Assembly: GCA_963747405.1 (NCBI GenBank)
Contig: CAVVFG010000007.1
Location: 1 to 64,000, forward strand
From: Fodinibacter sp963747405
Lineage (GTDB): Bacteria; Actinomycetota; Actinomycetes; Actinomycetales; Dermatophilaceae
Length of the DNA stretch: 64,000 nucleotides
Direction: 5' to 3'
Position numbers and translations under genes: made by a program. Positions 51,206 to 59,881 of the stretch are shown here, in pieces (the stretch's first letter is position 1; every line of letters starts with the position of its first letter). Below the pieces are notes generated by a model. The model was not told the origin of the DNA. It saw only the letters and a list, made by a program, of their open reading frames with translations, and made no database searches.

Positions 51206-52924
51206 TCAGCGGACCCCGGCGAATCCGGCGAGCTCGCGGCGGGCGGTCTCGAGCGGCTCGAGCTCGGCCCGCACCGCGGCGGCCCCGCCGACCGGGCAGG
51301 TCCACGCCCCCTCGACCTCGACGATGCGCACCCCCGGCGACTCCAGCCAGCGCAGCACCTTCTCGCTCTCCTCGGGGGTGGCGGCCGTCGACGGGGCCAC
51401 CGGGGCGGCGACGACCTCGGCGCTGGCTCGCAGCGCGTCGATGTAGGGCATCGGGTCGGCGCCGCGCGGCGAGGTGGTGCTGCCGGCGAGCCGGCCGTAC
51501 CGCACGCAGACCACCTCCCACCCGCCGAGCAGTGAGCGCCGCGCCGCGACGAGCTCGGGGATGCGCGCCAGCGGGTCGAGGCGCTGCGAGCGCGACGTGC
51601 CGCGCACGAGGGCGACGAGCCGCTCGCGAACCACCTGCGCGTCCTCGAAGCGCTCGACCTCGGAGAGGTGCGTCATCCGGGCGCGCAGGGCGTCGAGCAG
51701 GTCGCGGGTGTCGCCGACGAGCAGGTCGACGGCACGGTCGGCCACGAGGGCGTACTCGGCGACCGACTGGGCACCCGTGCACGGGGCTCCGCAGCGGCCC
51801 ATCTCGGCGAGCACGCACGCCGAGCGCGCCTTGGTGGGGGAGAGCCGCTCGAGGCACTGGCGCAACGGGAGGACCTCGTGCACGGCGGCCACCGCCGCCT
51901 CGGCGGCCGAGCGCGAGGTGAACGGCCCGGCGTACCGGGCGCCGTCGGGCGCGACCACCCGCACGATGGACAGCCGGGGGAACGGCTCGACGGTGAGCTT
52001 CACCCACAGCGCCCGCTCGGGATGGCGCGAGCGGCGGTTGTACCGCGGCTTGTGCTGCGCGATGAGCCGCAGCTCGCGCACCTCCGCCTCGAGGGTGGTG
52101 GCGCAGACGATCGGGCTCACCGACTCGGCGATGCGCACCATCTCGCCCATCCGGCGGCGGTGCTCGGACGCCGTGAAGTAGGACCGCACCCGGGTGCGGA
52201 TGGACACCGACGTGCCGACGTAGAGCACCCTGCCCTGGCCGTCCTTGAACAGGTAGACCCCGGGCAGGTCGGGCAGGTCGTCGGCGAGGTGCCGCTTGCG
52301 GCGCCGTGCCGGCGTGACCCGGGCCGTGTAGTCGAGAAGCTCCTCGAGCGAGTGCACGCCGAGCGAGCCGACCCGTTCGAACAGGCCGTGCAGTACGTCG
52401 ACGGTGGCCCGGGCGTCGTGCAGGGCCCGGTGGTCGGGGGTGGTGGTGGCGTGGAACAGCCGCGCCAGCGAGGCCAGCCGGTGGTTGGGCGCCTCGTCGC
52501 GGCGCACCAGCTGCCGGGCCAGGTGCACGGTGTCGAGCACCGCGAAGCCGGGCCACTCGTGCTCGGTGCGGCGGGCGGCCGCCTTGAGGAACGAGATGTC
52601 GAAGCCGGCGTTGTGGGCCACGAGCACCGACCCGGCGGCGAACTCGAGGAACGCCGGCAGGGCCGCCTCGATGCGCGGCGCGCCGGCGACCATGGAGTCG
52701 GTGATGCCGGTGAGCACCGAGATGAACGTGGGGATGGCGGCGCCGGGGTTGACCAGGGTCTGGAACTCGCCGACCACCTCGCCACCACGCACCTTGACCG
52801 CACCGATCTCGGTGATGCCGCACTCGACCGGGCTGCCGCCGGTGGTCTCGAGGTCGACGACGACGAAGGTGACCGACGACAAGGGGGTGCCCAGATCGTC
52901 GAACGTGCCCTGCACCATCGTCAT
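51206..52924 (-). CDS. DEDD exonuclease fused to UvrC-like GIY-YIG nuclease
   Basis: 572-aa two-nuclease protein. Residues about 18-185 are a DnaQ-like 3'-5' exonuclease: VVVDLETTGG (Asp24, Glu26), VLVAHNAGFDISFL (Asp) and TPDHRALHDARATVDV (His, Asp). Residues about 220-310 are a GIY-YIG endonuclease like the N-terminus of UvrC (PGVYLFKDGQ, VLYVGTSVSIRTRVRSYF). A Cys-containing part (ACVLAEMGRCGAPCTG) and a UVR-like helical stretch follow. The UvrC RNase H-like half is absent. The layout is widespread in actinobacteria, presumably in DNA repair. ATG 52924 is chosen by TACGGT (plus 52932-52937) 7 nt upstream. Confidence 0.9.
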   Translation of the reverse strand: MTMVQGTFDDLGTPLSSVTFVVVDLETTGGSPVECGITEIGAVKVRGGEVVGEFQTLVNPGAAIPTFISVLTGITDSMVAGAPRIEAALPAFLEFAAGSVLVAHNAGFDISFLKAAARRTEHEWPGFAVLDTVHLARQLVRRDEAPNHRLASLARLFHATTTPDHRALHDARATVDVLHGLFERVGSLGVHSLEELLDYTARVTPARRRKRHLADDLPDLPGVYLFKDGQGRVLYVGTSVSIRTRVRSYFTASEHRRRMGEMVRIAESVSPIVCATTLEAEVRELRLIAQHKPRYNRRSRHPERALWVKLTVEPFPRLSIVRVVAPDGARYAGPFTSRSAAEAAVAAVHEVLPLRQCLERLSPTKARSACVLAEMGRCGAPCTGAQSVAEYALVADRAVDLLVGDTRDLLDALRARMTHLSEVERFEDAQVVRERLVALVRGTSRSQRLDPLARIPELVAARRSLLGGWEVVCVRYGRLAGSTTSPRGADPMPYIDALRASAEVVAAPVAPSTAATPEESEKVLRWLESPGVRIVEVEGAWTCPVGGAAAVRAELEPLETARRELAGFAGVR

Positions 52925-53178
52925 GCCGCAGACCGTAGGCTCCGGCACCGACACCGGTGCGAAGGCGCGCTGGCGCGGTCGCTGCCGGTGACAACGAGGG
53001 ATGCCGGGGCGCGCCCCGGTACGCCCCCGGCATCCGAGGGGGTCGGCCGGTCGCTGCCGTCGGCGGTGCCCGTTCCTGCGTGACCCGTGCGTAGGGTCGC
53101 GCCGGTGCGGGGTCCGAGGGGGCCTGTCGGTGGTCGCCCCTAGCGTGGGTCTGGACCACCTGGAAGGGGTGAGAGCCG

Positions 53179-53454
53179 ATGCCCAGCCACGACGCCACGA
53201 TGACCGTCGAGTGCCGCACGTGCCCGGTGCGCGAGCTGCACTGTGCCGACTGCATGGTGCCCGTCCTGCTCGACCTCACCGCGCCCGCGGTGCGGCCCGA
53301 CCACGCACTCGACCCCGAGGAGCGCGCGGCCGTCACCCGGCTGGTCGAGGCCGGGCTGGTCGCGCCCGAGACCGCCGCGCGCGCCAGGGCCGTGCTCACG
53401 ACGTCCGGGGCCCGCGACGAGGCCGCGACGCAGGGAGGGCGCGCCGCCGGCTGA
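53179..53454 (+). CDS. Conserved 91-aa protein with paired CxxC motifs
   Basis: Starts at ATG with GGAAGGGG about 12 nt upstream. MTVECRTCPVRELHCADCMV carries two CxxC pairs nine residues apart, a likely zinc site. The second half, DPEERAAVTRLVEAGLVAP, is helical. I have the impression of a conserved actinobacterial family but know no function. Codon use fits the neighbours. The 224-nt gap upstream holds CTAGCGT near 53141 as a possible -10 region and nothing else I can support. Confidence 0.75.
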   Translation: MPSHDATMTVECRTCPVRELHCADCMVPVLLDLTAPAVRPDHALDPEERAAVTRLVEAGLVAPETAARARAVLTTSGARDEAATQGGRAAG

Positions 53455-53490
53455 GCACGGTACGGCATCGTGGCTCCCAGCCGGGCTTCC

Positions 53491-53496
53491 TACGAT
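53491..53496 (+). promoter_or_regulatory. -10 hexamer for the predicted protease lipoprotein
   Basis: TACGAT with 6 nt to GTG 53503. It supports that start over an in-frame GTG at 53470. Confidence 0.45.
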
Positions 53497-53502
53497 GAGC
53501 CG

Positions 53503-54852
53503 GTGCCGAGCCCGCCCACCCCCAGCCGAGGCCGCGCGCGGCGCGGGTGGAGTGCCACGCTCGCGCTGGTGTCGCTGACCGCGGCGACGGTTCTGGGCGG
53601 GTGCACCCACGGCATCAGCGACCCGCCCGGTCCCTCTCCCTTCGCGTCGGCAACGACGTCGTCGACGGCGACGGCCGCGCCGGTGCTGCTGGCGACGGCC
53701 GTGTCCGATCTCCTGCGCCGCCGTGCCGCAGCGGTCGTCGCGGGGGACCGGGCGGCCTATGCGGCGACCGTCGATGACCCCGAGTCCGCCCCGGGGCGCC
53801 GGCAGCTGGACTCCTACCGTGCCGCCCGGGACCTGCACGTCTCGCGGCTGGAGGTCGGCACGCCGGTCGTCGACCTGGTCGAGGACGCCTCGGGCCCCGG
53901 GCAGACGCCCACGTCCCAGCGGGCGACGGCGGAGGTCGACGTGCGCTACCGGGTCGACGACCTCGACCGCGGCGACCGGGTCGCGCGGCTGCGCTACGAC
54001 CTGGTGCGCGGGGAAGGCCGCTGGGCGGTCGAGGCGGAGCGACCGGTCGGCGCGGGCGCCACCGCCCCCTGGGTGGCGATGCCGGGCCTGCGGGTGAGCC
54101 GCGGGAGGCACGCCGTCGTGGCCGGCACGGTTCCGGTCGCCCGGCTCGCCGAGCACGTCGCCGTGGTCGACCGTGCACTTCCCGGCCTGAAGGCGGCCTG
54201 GACCGGAGCACCCACGCACGTGCTGGTGCTCGCGCCGGCGACCGCCCCCGAGGCCGACGCGCTGCTGGGGCGCACCCCGACCGCGGCGACGGCGCCGGTC
54301 GCGGCCACGACCGAGGGCCCCACGGGCGCCGCCGGCACGGCGACGGGCGACCGCGTCGTGCTCGACCCGTCCGCGTTCGGCCGGCTCACGGCCAGCGGTC
54401 GTGACGTGGTGCTCACCCACGAGCTGGTCCATGTCTCGGTGCGGGCCACCGTCCCCGGGCGGCCGGCCGGCTGGCTGTCCGAGGGCTACGCCGACCACAT
54501 CGGCTACGCCCGCGCCGACGTCCCCACCCAGCGGCTCGTGCAACCGCTGGTCGCGGCCCTGCGCACCGGCCACGCGCCACGGGCCCTGCCGGGCGCGGCC
54601 GACCTGCAGCCGGCGGCCGGGGACATCGAGGTGCCCTACCTCGCGGCCTGGCAGGCGGTCGAGCTCATCGCCGCGCGGCACGGCGAGGCCGCCCTGCGCC
54701 GGCTCGTCGCAGCGGCCGCGTCGACCGGCTCGCAGGCCGACGCCGAGGCGGCCACCGACGCGGCGCTGGTCTCGGTGCTCGGAACCACCCGGGCCGAGCT
54801 CACCGACGCCTGGCTCACCCGGCTGGGCCACCTCGCCACGAACCCCGGCTGA
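53503..54852 (+). CDS. Predicted lipoprotein with HExxH metalloprotease-like domain
   Basis: 449-aa exported protein. The N-terminus has a basic stretch, a hydrophobic core and a lipobox TVLGGC with Cys at about residue 34, then a Ser/Thr/Pro-rich linker. The C-terminal half contains DVVLTHELVHVSVRAT (HExxH as HELVH) followed by GWLSEGYADHIGY, where the Glu is the likely third zinc ligand, as in gluzincins of the M1/M61 type. YLAAWQAVELIAARHGEAAL completes the domain. Substrate unknown. The N-terminal half shows no recognisable domain. Confidence 0.8.
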   Translation: MPSPPTPSRGRARRGWSATLALVSLTAATVLGGCTHGISDPPGPSPFASATTSSTATAAPVLLATAVSDLLRRRAAAVVAGDRAAYAATVDDPESAPGRRQLDSYRAARDLHVSRLEVGTPVVDLVEDASGPGQTPTSQRATAEVDVRYRVDDLDRGDRVARLRYDLVRGEGRWAVEAERPVGAGATAPWVAMPGLRVSRGRHAVVAGTVPVARLAEHVAVVDRALPGLKAAWTGAPTHVLVLAPATAPEADALLGRTPTAATAPVAATTEGPTGAAGTATGDRVVLDPSAFGRLTASGRDVVLTHELVHVSVRATVPGRPAGWLSEGYADHIGYARADVPTQRLVQPLVAALRTGHAPRALPGAADLQPAAGDIEVPYLAAWQAVELIAARHGEAALRRLVAAAASTGSQADAEAATDAALVSVLGTTRAELTDAWLTRLGHLATNPG

Positions 54853-54927
54853 CCGCGCTCACCAGCTGACCCGACGCCGCGAGCACCGGCAGCCGACGCC
54901 GGCGCGCCGCCCTGCACCCGACCTGCC

Positions 54928-56343
54928 CTAGGTCGGCGAGACGGTCAACGGCTCCGCTGCCGGGTCGGCGCCTTCGCGCTCGTCGACCTCGTCGCCCGCC
55001 GGTTCGCCCTGCGGCAGCACCAGCGAGGCCGCCACCAGGGCGCCCACGAGCCAGAACTGGTTGTAGAACGCCTGCTTGTTGACCAGGTTGGCCACGGCCA
55101 GCACCAGCGCCAGCCAGCGCAGCAGCTCGTCGACGCCCGGCCGGCGGCGCCACACGGCATACGCCGCGACGCCCACCACCCCCACCATGGCAGCCCCCGT
55201 GACCCAGAACGGCAGCGTGATGCCGTGCTCGTTGAGGGCGTACAGGTACCAGGTGTTGGCGAACCTGATCGGGTGGAAGGTGAGCAAGGTGGTGACCGTG
55301 TCGCCCACGAACGCCCCGGCATCGGCGACCACCCACGGCAGCATCAGCAGGGCCGCCAGGGCGCCGGTCGCGAGCGTGCGCCACGCCCCGAACGGCCGCC
55401 ACACCAGCAGCACGGGCGCCAGCAGGGCGAGGTGCTGCTTGCTCGCGCACGCCAGCGCCAGCGGGAGCACCGCCCACCACGCGCGGTCGCGGCGCACCAG
55501 CACGGCCCACCAGACGATGAGCGCGGCGAGCACCGGCTCGGTCCAGGCCTGGTCGACCTGAGTCAGCGTGCCGGGCGCCAGCACGAGCACCGCGGTCACC
55601 GCCGCCGCGCGCTCCACCCGACCGCGCGCCAGCACCCACAGGCCGGCGAACAGCACCAGCGACCAGAACAGCACGGCCCACCGCACGTCGCCGGCGAGCC
55701 ACCGGCCGGGAGCGGTGAGCACCGCCATCCACGGCAGGTAGGGGAAGAAGTCCTGCACACCGGGGGAGTCGGTCCACTGCTGGGTGTAGACGTTGTCGCC
55801 GCGGGCCAGGGCGTCGGCGCCCTGCTGCAGCACCACCCACACGTCGATCTTCGGGGCCTTGTCGCCGACCACGGCCACCGCCGCCAGCACGGTGTGGGTG
55901 AGCACGGCCAGCGCGTAGGCCGCCACCGCGGCGCGGCGCCCCGGCCGGGCCAGCAGCACGGCGCAGCCCACGCCGCCGGTGGTGAGCACGGCCAGGGATG
56001 CCGTGAGCCACCCACCGCGCAGGTAGCTGAACAGCGGCACGGTGAGTGTGATCACCACGGACGCCAGGACCACCGCCGGGGCCAGCCAGCGCGGCAGGTC
56101 CAGGACCAGCCGTCGCGCCAGCCACCACCCGAGCAGCGCCGCGCACACCGTGAGGGTGAGCACGATCGGCACCCGGAAGCGCACCACGCTCCACTGGAGC
56201 ACGCCGAACCACGCGAGCCAGGCGGCTGCGAGCACCACCGCGGCGACCGGCCCGGTCGTGGGCCGCCCGACGGGGGGCGACGTGGGTGCCGGGGTGCCGG
56301 CGACGGCCGGAGCGGCACGAGTCGCCCGGCTCGGGTCAGCCAC
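54928..56343 (-). CDS. Polytopic membrane glycosyltransferase-like protein (GT87/DUF2029 type)
   Basis: 471-aa protein with about 11-12 hydrophobic helices and few polar loops. The first large loop has DVWVVLQQGADALARGDNVY and DFFPYLPWMAVLTAP. This layout is typical of polyprenyl-phosphate-dependent mannosyltransferases of the DUF2029 group that build envelope glycolipids. ACASKQHLALLAPVLLVWRP and NKQAFYNQFWLVGAL also fit. Donor and acceptor are unknown. The GTG start overlaps the stop of the upstream acyl-CoA ligase gene by 8 nt, so the two are co-translated. Confidence 0.75.
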   Translation of the reverse strand: MADPSRATRAAPAVAGTPAPTSPPVGRPTTGPVAAVVLAAAWLAWFGVLQWSVVRFRVPIVLTLTVCAALLGWWLARRLVLDLPRWLAPAVVLASVVITLTVPLFSYLRGGWLTASLAVLTTGGVGCAVLLARPGRRAAVAAYALAVLTHTVLAAVAVVGDKAPKIDVWVVLQQGADALARGDNVYTQQWTDSPGVQDFFPYLPWMAVLTAPGRWLAGDVRWAVLFWSLVLFAGLWVLARGRVERAAAVTAVLVLAPGTLTQVDQAWTEPVLAALIVWWAVLVRRDRAWWAVLPLALACASKQHLALLAPVLLVWRPFGAWRTLATGALAALLMLPWVVADAGAFVGDTVTTLLTFHPIRFANTWYLYALNEHGITLPFWVTGAAMVGVVGVAAYAVWRRRPGVDELLRWLALVLAVANLVNKQAFYNQFWLVGALVAASLVLPQGEPAGDEVDEREGADPAAEPLTVSPT

Positions 56344-58126
56344 CGTAGAGGGCGTCGACCTCGTCCTCGAAGTCGCGCATCACGACGTTGCGCTTGAGCT
56401 TCAGGGACGGGGTGAGGTGGCCCGACTCCTCGGTGAAGTCGGAGTCGAGGATGGCGAACTTGCGGATCGACTCGGCCTTGGACACCGCGGCGTTGGCGTC
56501 GTCGACGGCCTTCTGCACCTCGGCGATGACGCGCTCGTCGGTGCGCGCCGCGGCGAAGGACACGCCGTCGAGACCGTGGTTGCGCGACCAACCGGGGTAC
56601 ATCTCCTCGTCGAGGGTGATCAGCGCCCCGATGAACGGCTTGCCGTCGCCCACGACGATGCACTGGCTGACGAGCGGGTGCGCGCGCAGCCGGTCCTCGA
56701 GCACCGCGGGCGCGACGTTCTTGCCACCCGCGGTCACCAGGATCTCCTTCTTGCGACCGGTGATGCGCAGGAAGCCGTCACTGTCGAGCTCGCCGATGTC
56801 GCCGGTGTGGAACCAGCCGTCGCGCACCGACTCGGCGGTGGCCGTGTCGTTGCCCCGGTAGCCCCGGAAGACGTTGACGCCGCGCAGCAGGATCTCGCCG
56901 TCGTCGCCGATGCGCACGTCGACGCCCGGCAGCGGCTGGCCCACGGAGCCGATGCGCATCGCGTCGGGGCGGTTGACGGTGGCCGGCGCGGTGGTCTCGG
57001 TGAGGCCGTAGCCCTCGAGGATCGACACCCCGATGCCGCGGTAGAAGTGGCCCAGCCGGGTGCCGAGCGGGGCGCCGCCGGACACGGCGTACTGCACCTT
57101 GCCGCCCATCGCCTCGCGCAGCTTGCCGTAGACGAGCTTGTTGAAGACCGCGTGGCGCACCTTCAGGGCGAAGGGGACACTCCCGGCATCCTGCGCCTGC
57201 GACCACGCCACCGCGGCGGCCGCGGCGCCGGCGAAGATCCTCCCCTTGCCGCCGGCCTCGGCCTTGGCCTCGGAGGAGTTGTAGATCTTCTCGAACACCC
57301 GCGGCACGGCGAGGATGAAGGTGGGCCGGAACGCGGAGAAGTCGTCGAGCAGCGCCTTGAGGTCGGAGGAGTGCCCCATCCGCACCCCGGCGGTCACCGC
57401 GAGCACCTCGATGAACCGGGCGAAGACGTGGGCGAGCGGGAGGAAGAGCAGCGTCGAGGACCCCTGCACCTTGACGACGGCGGCGAGCTGCTCGGCGGTG
57501 TTCTCGGCCAGGGTGAGGAAGTTGCCGTGGGTGAGCTCGACGCCCTTGGGGCGACCCGTGGTGCCGGAGGTGTAGATGATCGTGGCCAGGCTGTCGCGGT
57601 CGAGGGCGTCGCGGCGCGCGTCGAGCTCGGCGTCGTCGACGTCGTCGCCGTCACGGCTCAGGCTGTCGACGTCGCCCTGGTCGATGACCCAGACGTGCTG
57701 CAGGCCGGGCAGGCGGGGGCGGCCCTGCTCGACCGAGGCGAGGTGGGCGCCGGTCTCGACGATCACCCCGACGGCGCCGGAGTCGGCGAGGATCCACTCC
57801 ACCTGGTCGGGCGAGGACGTCTCGTAGATCGGCACCGGCACCGCGCCGGCCGACCACAGCGCGAAGTCGGCGACCGTCCACTCGTACCGGGTGCGGCTCA
57901 TGATGGCGACGGCGTCGCCGGGGCCGATGCCGGCCGCGATGAGGCCCTTGGCCAGCGCGGAGACGTCGGCGGCGAACGTCGCCGACGTGACGTCGGTCCA
58001 CCCTCCGCCGGAGCGCACCGAGAAGGCGACCCGTCCCGGCTCGGAGCTCGACCACCGCAACGGCACGTCAGCGAGGCTGCCCCTGGTGGTCTCGGGCAGG
58101 ACGAGCGGCGTGGTCTTCTCGTGCAC
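56336..58126 (-). CDS. Long-chain fatty acid--CoA ligase (FadD15-like AMP-binding enzyme)
   Basis: Activates fatty acids as acyl-CoA through an acyl-AMP intermediate. The protein has 596 aa. The AMP-binding signature is ATIIYTSGTTGRPKGVELTH, followed by PLAHVFARFIEVLAV, SILEGYGLTETTAPATVNRP, GWFHTGDIGELD, ITGRKKEILVTAGGKNVAP and the C-terminal LTPSLKLKRNVVM with the catalytic Lys region. GTG 58126 has AAGGAG with good spacing; the frame is open further upstream without a better start. Downstream is the glycosyltransferase-like gene. Confidence 0.92.
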   Translation of the reverse strand: MHEKTTPLVLPETTRGSLADVPLRWSSSEPGRVAFSVRSGGGWTDVTSATFAADVSALAKGLIAAGIGPGDAVAIMSRTRYEWTVADFALWSAGAVPVPIYETSSPDQVEWILADSGAVGVIVETGAHLASVEQGRPRLPGLQHVWVIDQGDVDSLSRDGDDVDDAELDARRDALDRDSLATIIYTSGTTGRPKGVELTHGNFLTLAENTAEQLAAVVKVQGSSTLLFLPLAHVFARFIEVLAVTAGVRMGHSSDLKALLDDFSAFRPTFILAVPRVFEKIYNSSEAKAEAGGKGRIFAGAAAAAVAWSQAQDAGSVPFALKVRHAVFNKLVYGKLREAMGGKVQYAVSGGAPLGTRLGHFYRGIGVSILEGYGLTETTAPATVNRPDAMRIGSVGQPLPGVDVRIGDDGEILLRGVNVFRGYRGNDTATAESVRDGWFHTGDIGELDSDGFLRITGRKKEILVTAGGKNVAPAVLEDRLRAHPLVSQCIVVGDGKPFIGALITLDEEMYPGWSRNHGLDGVSFAAARTDERVIAEVQKAVDDANAAVSKAESIRKFAILDSDFTEESGHLTPSLKLKRNVVMRDFEDEVDALYGG

Positions 58127-58189
58127 GGTCGGCTCCTTCTGGGTGCGGCGCACAGGGGACACCTCAACTCTAGGACCCTGCGAGGCGGG

Positions 58190-58195
58190 TACCCT
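58190..58195 (+). promoter_or_regulatory. -10 hexamer for the SRPBCC-arsA-glucokinase run
   Basis: TACCCT, 7 nt before the ATG at 58203. Downstream genes overlap or lie within 10 nt of each other, so this may be the main promoter for five genes. Confidence 0.5.
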
Positions 58196-58202
58196 CCGTG
58201 CC

Positions 58203-58649
58203 ATGGCCGACCGCACCCAGTCCTCCGTCGAGATCGCCGCCGAACCCGGCGCCGTGCTCGACGTCATCGCCGACTTCGAGCGGTACCCGGAGTGGGCGCA
58301 CGAGGTCACCTCCGCCAAGGTGCTCAGCGAGGACGGCGACGGCTGGGCCGACCAGGTCGAGTTCCACCTGAACGCCGGTGCGATCAAGGACCACTACGTG
58401 CTCGAGTACGACTGGGACAACATCGCCGACGACGGCACCGGCAGCGTCTCGTGGCACCTGGTGCGCGCCACCCTGCTCAAGGGGCTCGACGGCACCTACG
58501 CCCTGGCCCGCACCCCGAAGGGCACCCAGGTCACCTACGACCTCGAGGTCGAGCTGACGATGCCGATGATCGGACTGCTCAAGCGCAAGGCCGAGAAGCA
58601 CATCATCAACCTCGCTCTGACCGAGCTCAAGAAGCGCGCGGAGGGCTGA
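58203..58649 (+). CDS. SRPBCC family protein (polyketide cyclase/START-like)
   Basis: 148-aa helix-grip protein with a hydrophobic ligand pocket. SSVEIAAEPGAVLDVIADFE, RYPEWAHEVTSAKVLSEDGD and VTYDLEVELTMPMIGLLKRK match the group found next to arsA and fadD genes in actinobacteria. A lipid or acyl ligand is plausible from the neighbouring acyl-CoA ligase, but unproven. It starts the run SRPBCC-arsA-187 aa-glk-phosphatase, with the next start 8 nt after its stop. Confidence 0.88.
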   Translation: MADRTQSSVEIAAEPGAVLDVIADFERYPEWAHEVTSAKVLSEDGDGWADQVEFHLNAGAIKDHYVLEYDWDNIADDGTGSVSWHLVRATLLKGLDGTYALARTPKGTQVTYDLEVELTMPMIGLLKRKAEKHIINLALTELKKRAEG

Positions 58650-58657
58650 CGCCCGCC

Positions 58658-59881
58658 ATGACCCGCGTCGTCCTCGTGACCGGCAAGGGCGGCGTCGGCA
58701 AGACGACCACCGCCGCGGCGACCGCCGTCCGGGCCGCCCGCAGCGGGCTGCGAACCCTGGTGATGTCCACCGATGCCGCGCACAGCCTCGGGGACGCCCT
58801 CGACGTCGAGCTGACCACCGCAGCCACCTGGCGCGCGACCACGCCAGTCGAGCCCGGGCTGCACGCCCTCGCCGTGGGCGCGCACACCGCCGTCGAGGCC
58901 GACTGGCAGGTCGTGCGTGACTACCTGCTGGGGGTGCTCGACGCGATGGGGGTCGAGGCCGTCGTCGCCGACGAGCTCACCTCGCTGCCGGGCGCCGAGG
59001 AGGTCACCGCCCTCGCGGCGCTGGCCCACCAGGCCGATGGCGGCGACTGGGACCTCGTCGTCGTCGACTGCGCCCCCACCGCCGAGACCCTGCGCCTGCT
59101 CGCGCTGCCCGAGGTGCTCGGGTGGCACCTCGACCGGTTGCTGCCCGCGCAGCGCCGCCTGCTCACCGTGCTGCGGCCGGCGGCCTCGGCCGCCACCGGG
59201 GTGCCCGTACCGGGCCCGGAGGTGCTGCTCGTGCTGCGGGCGTGGCGCGAGCTGATGGTCGGGGTGCGTGCCCTGCTCACCTCGCCCCGGGCCAGCGTGC
59301 GTGTCGTGCTGACCCCCGAACGGGTGGTCATCGCCGAGAGCCGGCGGGTGCTCACCTCGCTGTCCCTGCACGGCTATGCCGTCGACGCCGTGGTCGTCAA
59401 CCGGCTGCTGCCCGCCGCGCTGCCGGGCGACGTCGACCCGTGGCGCACCGCGTGGACCACGGCCCAGGCGAGCGGGCTGGAGCAGGTGCGCGAGTCCTTC
59501 CACGGCATCCCGCTGCTGTGCGCCCCCTACCTCGCGGGCGAGCCGATCGGTGTCGACGCGCTCCACGACCTCGGCGCCGCCACGCTCGCCGACGGCCGCC
59601 CGGCGCCGGCCCTGATGGATGACGTCGACGTGCCACGGATGCGGGTCGAGGCCGACGGCGCCGGCTTCGTGCTCACCCTGCCGCTGCCGCTGGTGTCGGC
59701 GGGCATGGTCGGCATGGCCCGCCGCGAGGACGACCTGCTGCTCGAGGTGGGCGGCCAGCGGCGCGTGGTCACCCTCCCCTCGGTGCTGCGACGATGCATC
59801 GTGCGCGATGCTGCGGTGGGCAGCGGGACGCTGCGGGTGCGGTTCGAGCGTGACGAGGAGCAGTGGGCCAGTGGGCGCTGA
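58658..59881 (+). CDS. ArsA/Get3-family ATPase
   Basis: 407-aa P-loop ATPase. The deviant Walker A is VTGKGGVGKTTTAAATA (residues 8-24), switch I TDAAHSLGDAL, switch II VVVDCAPTAETLRLLALPE, and VVNRLLPAALP is the adenine motif region. Only one ATPase unit is present, unlike tandem ArsA of arsenite pumps, and no arsB or arsR lies nearby, so an arsenic role is unlikely. The C-terminal 100 residues (VLTLPLPLVSAGMVGMARR, DLLLEVGGQRRVVTLPSVLR) form the HSP20-like extension seen in actinobacterial members. The true client is unknown. The next gene overlaps its stop. Confidence 0.9.
   Translation: MTRVVLVTGKGGVGKTTTAAATAVRAARSGLRTLVMSTDAAHSLGDALDVELTTAATWRATTPVEPGLHALAVGAHTAVEADWQVVRDYLLGVLDAMGVEAVVADELTSLPGAEEVTALAALAHQADGGDWDLVVVDCAPTAETLRLLALPEVLGWHLDRLLPAQRRLLTVLRPAASAATGVPVPGPEVLLVLRAWRELMVGVRALLTSPRASVRVVLTPERVVIAESRRVLTSLSLHGYAVDAVVVNRLLPAALPGDVDPWRTAWTTAQASGLEQVRESFHGIPLLCAPYLAGEPIGVDALHDLGAATLADGRPAPALMDDVDVPRMRVEADGAGFVLTLPLPLVSAGMVGMARREDDLLLEVGGQRRVVTLPSVLRRCIVRDAAVGSGTLRVRFERDEEQWASGR

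Noticed and set aside
56042..58657. Giant plus-strand frame (over 1200 codons) leading into arsA
   Set aside because: Upstream of 58658 it is antisense to the acyl-CoA ligase and reads through the SRPBCC gene in the wrong frame. ArsA begins at 58658 with its P-loop.
58658..59881. Arsenite resistance operon
   Set aside because: The ArsA homologue has one ATPase unit, and no arsB, arsC or arsR is present. The context is glucokinase and an SRPBCC protein.
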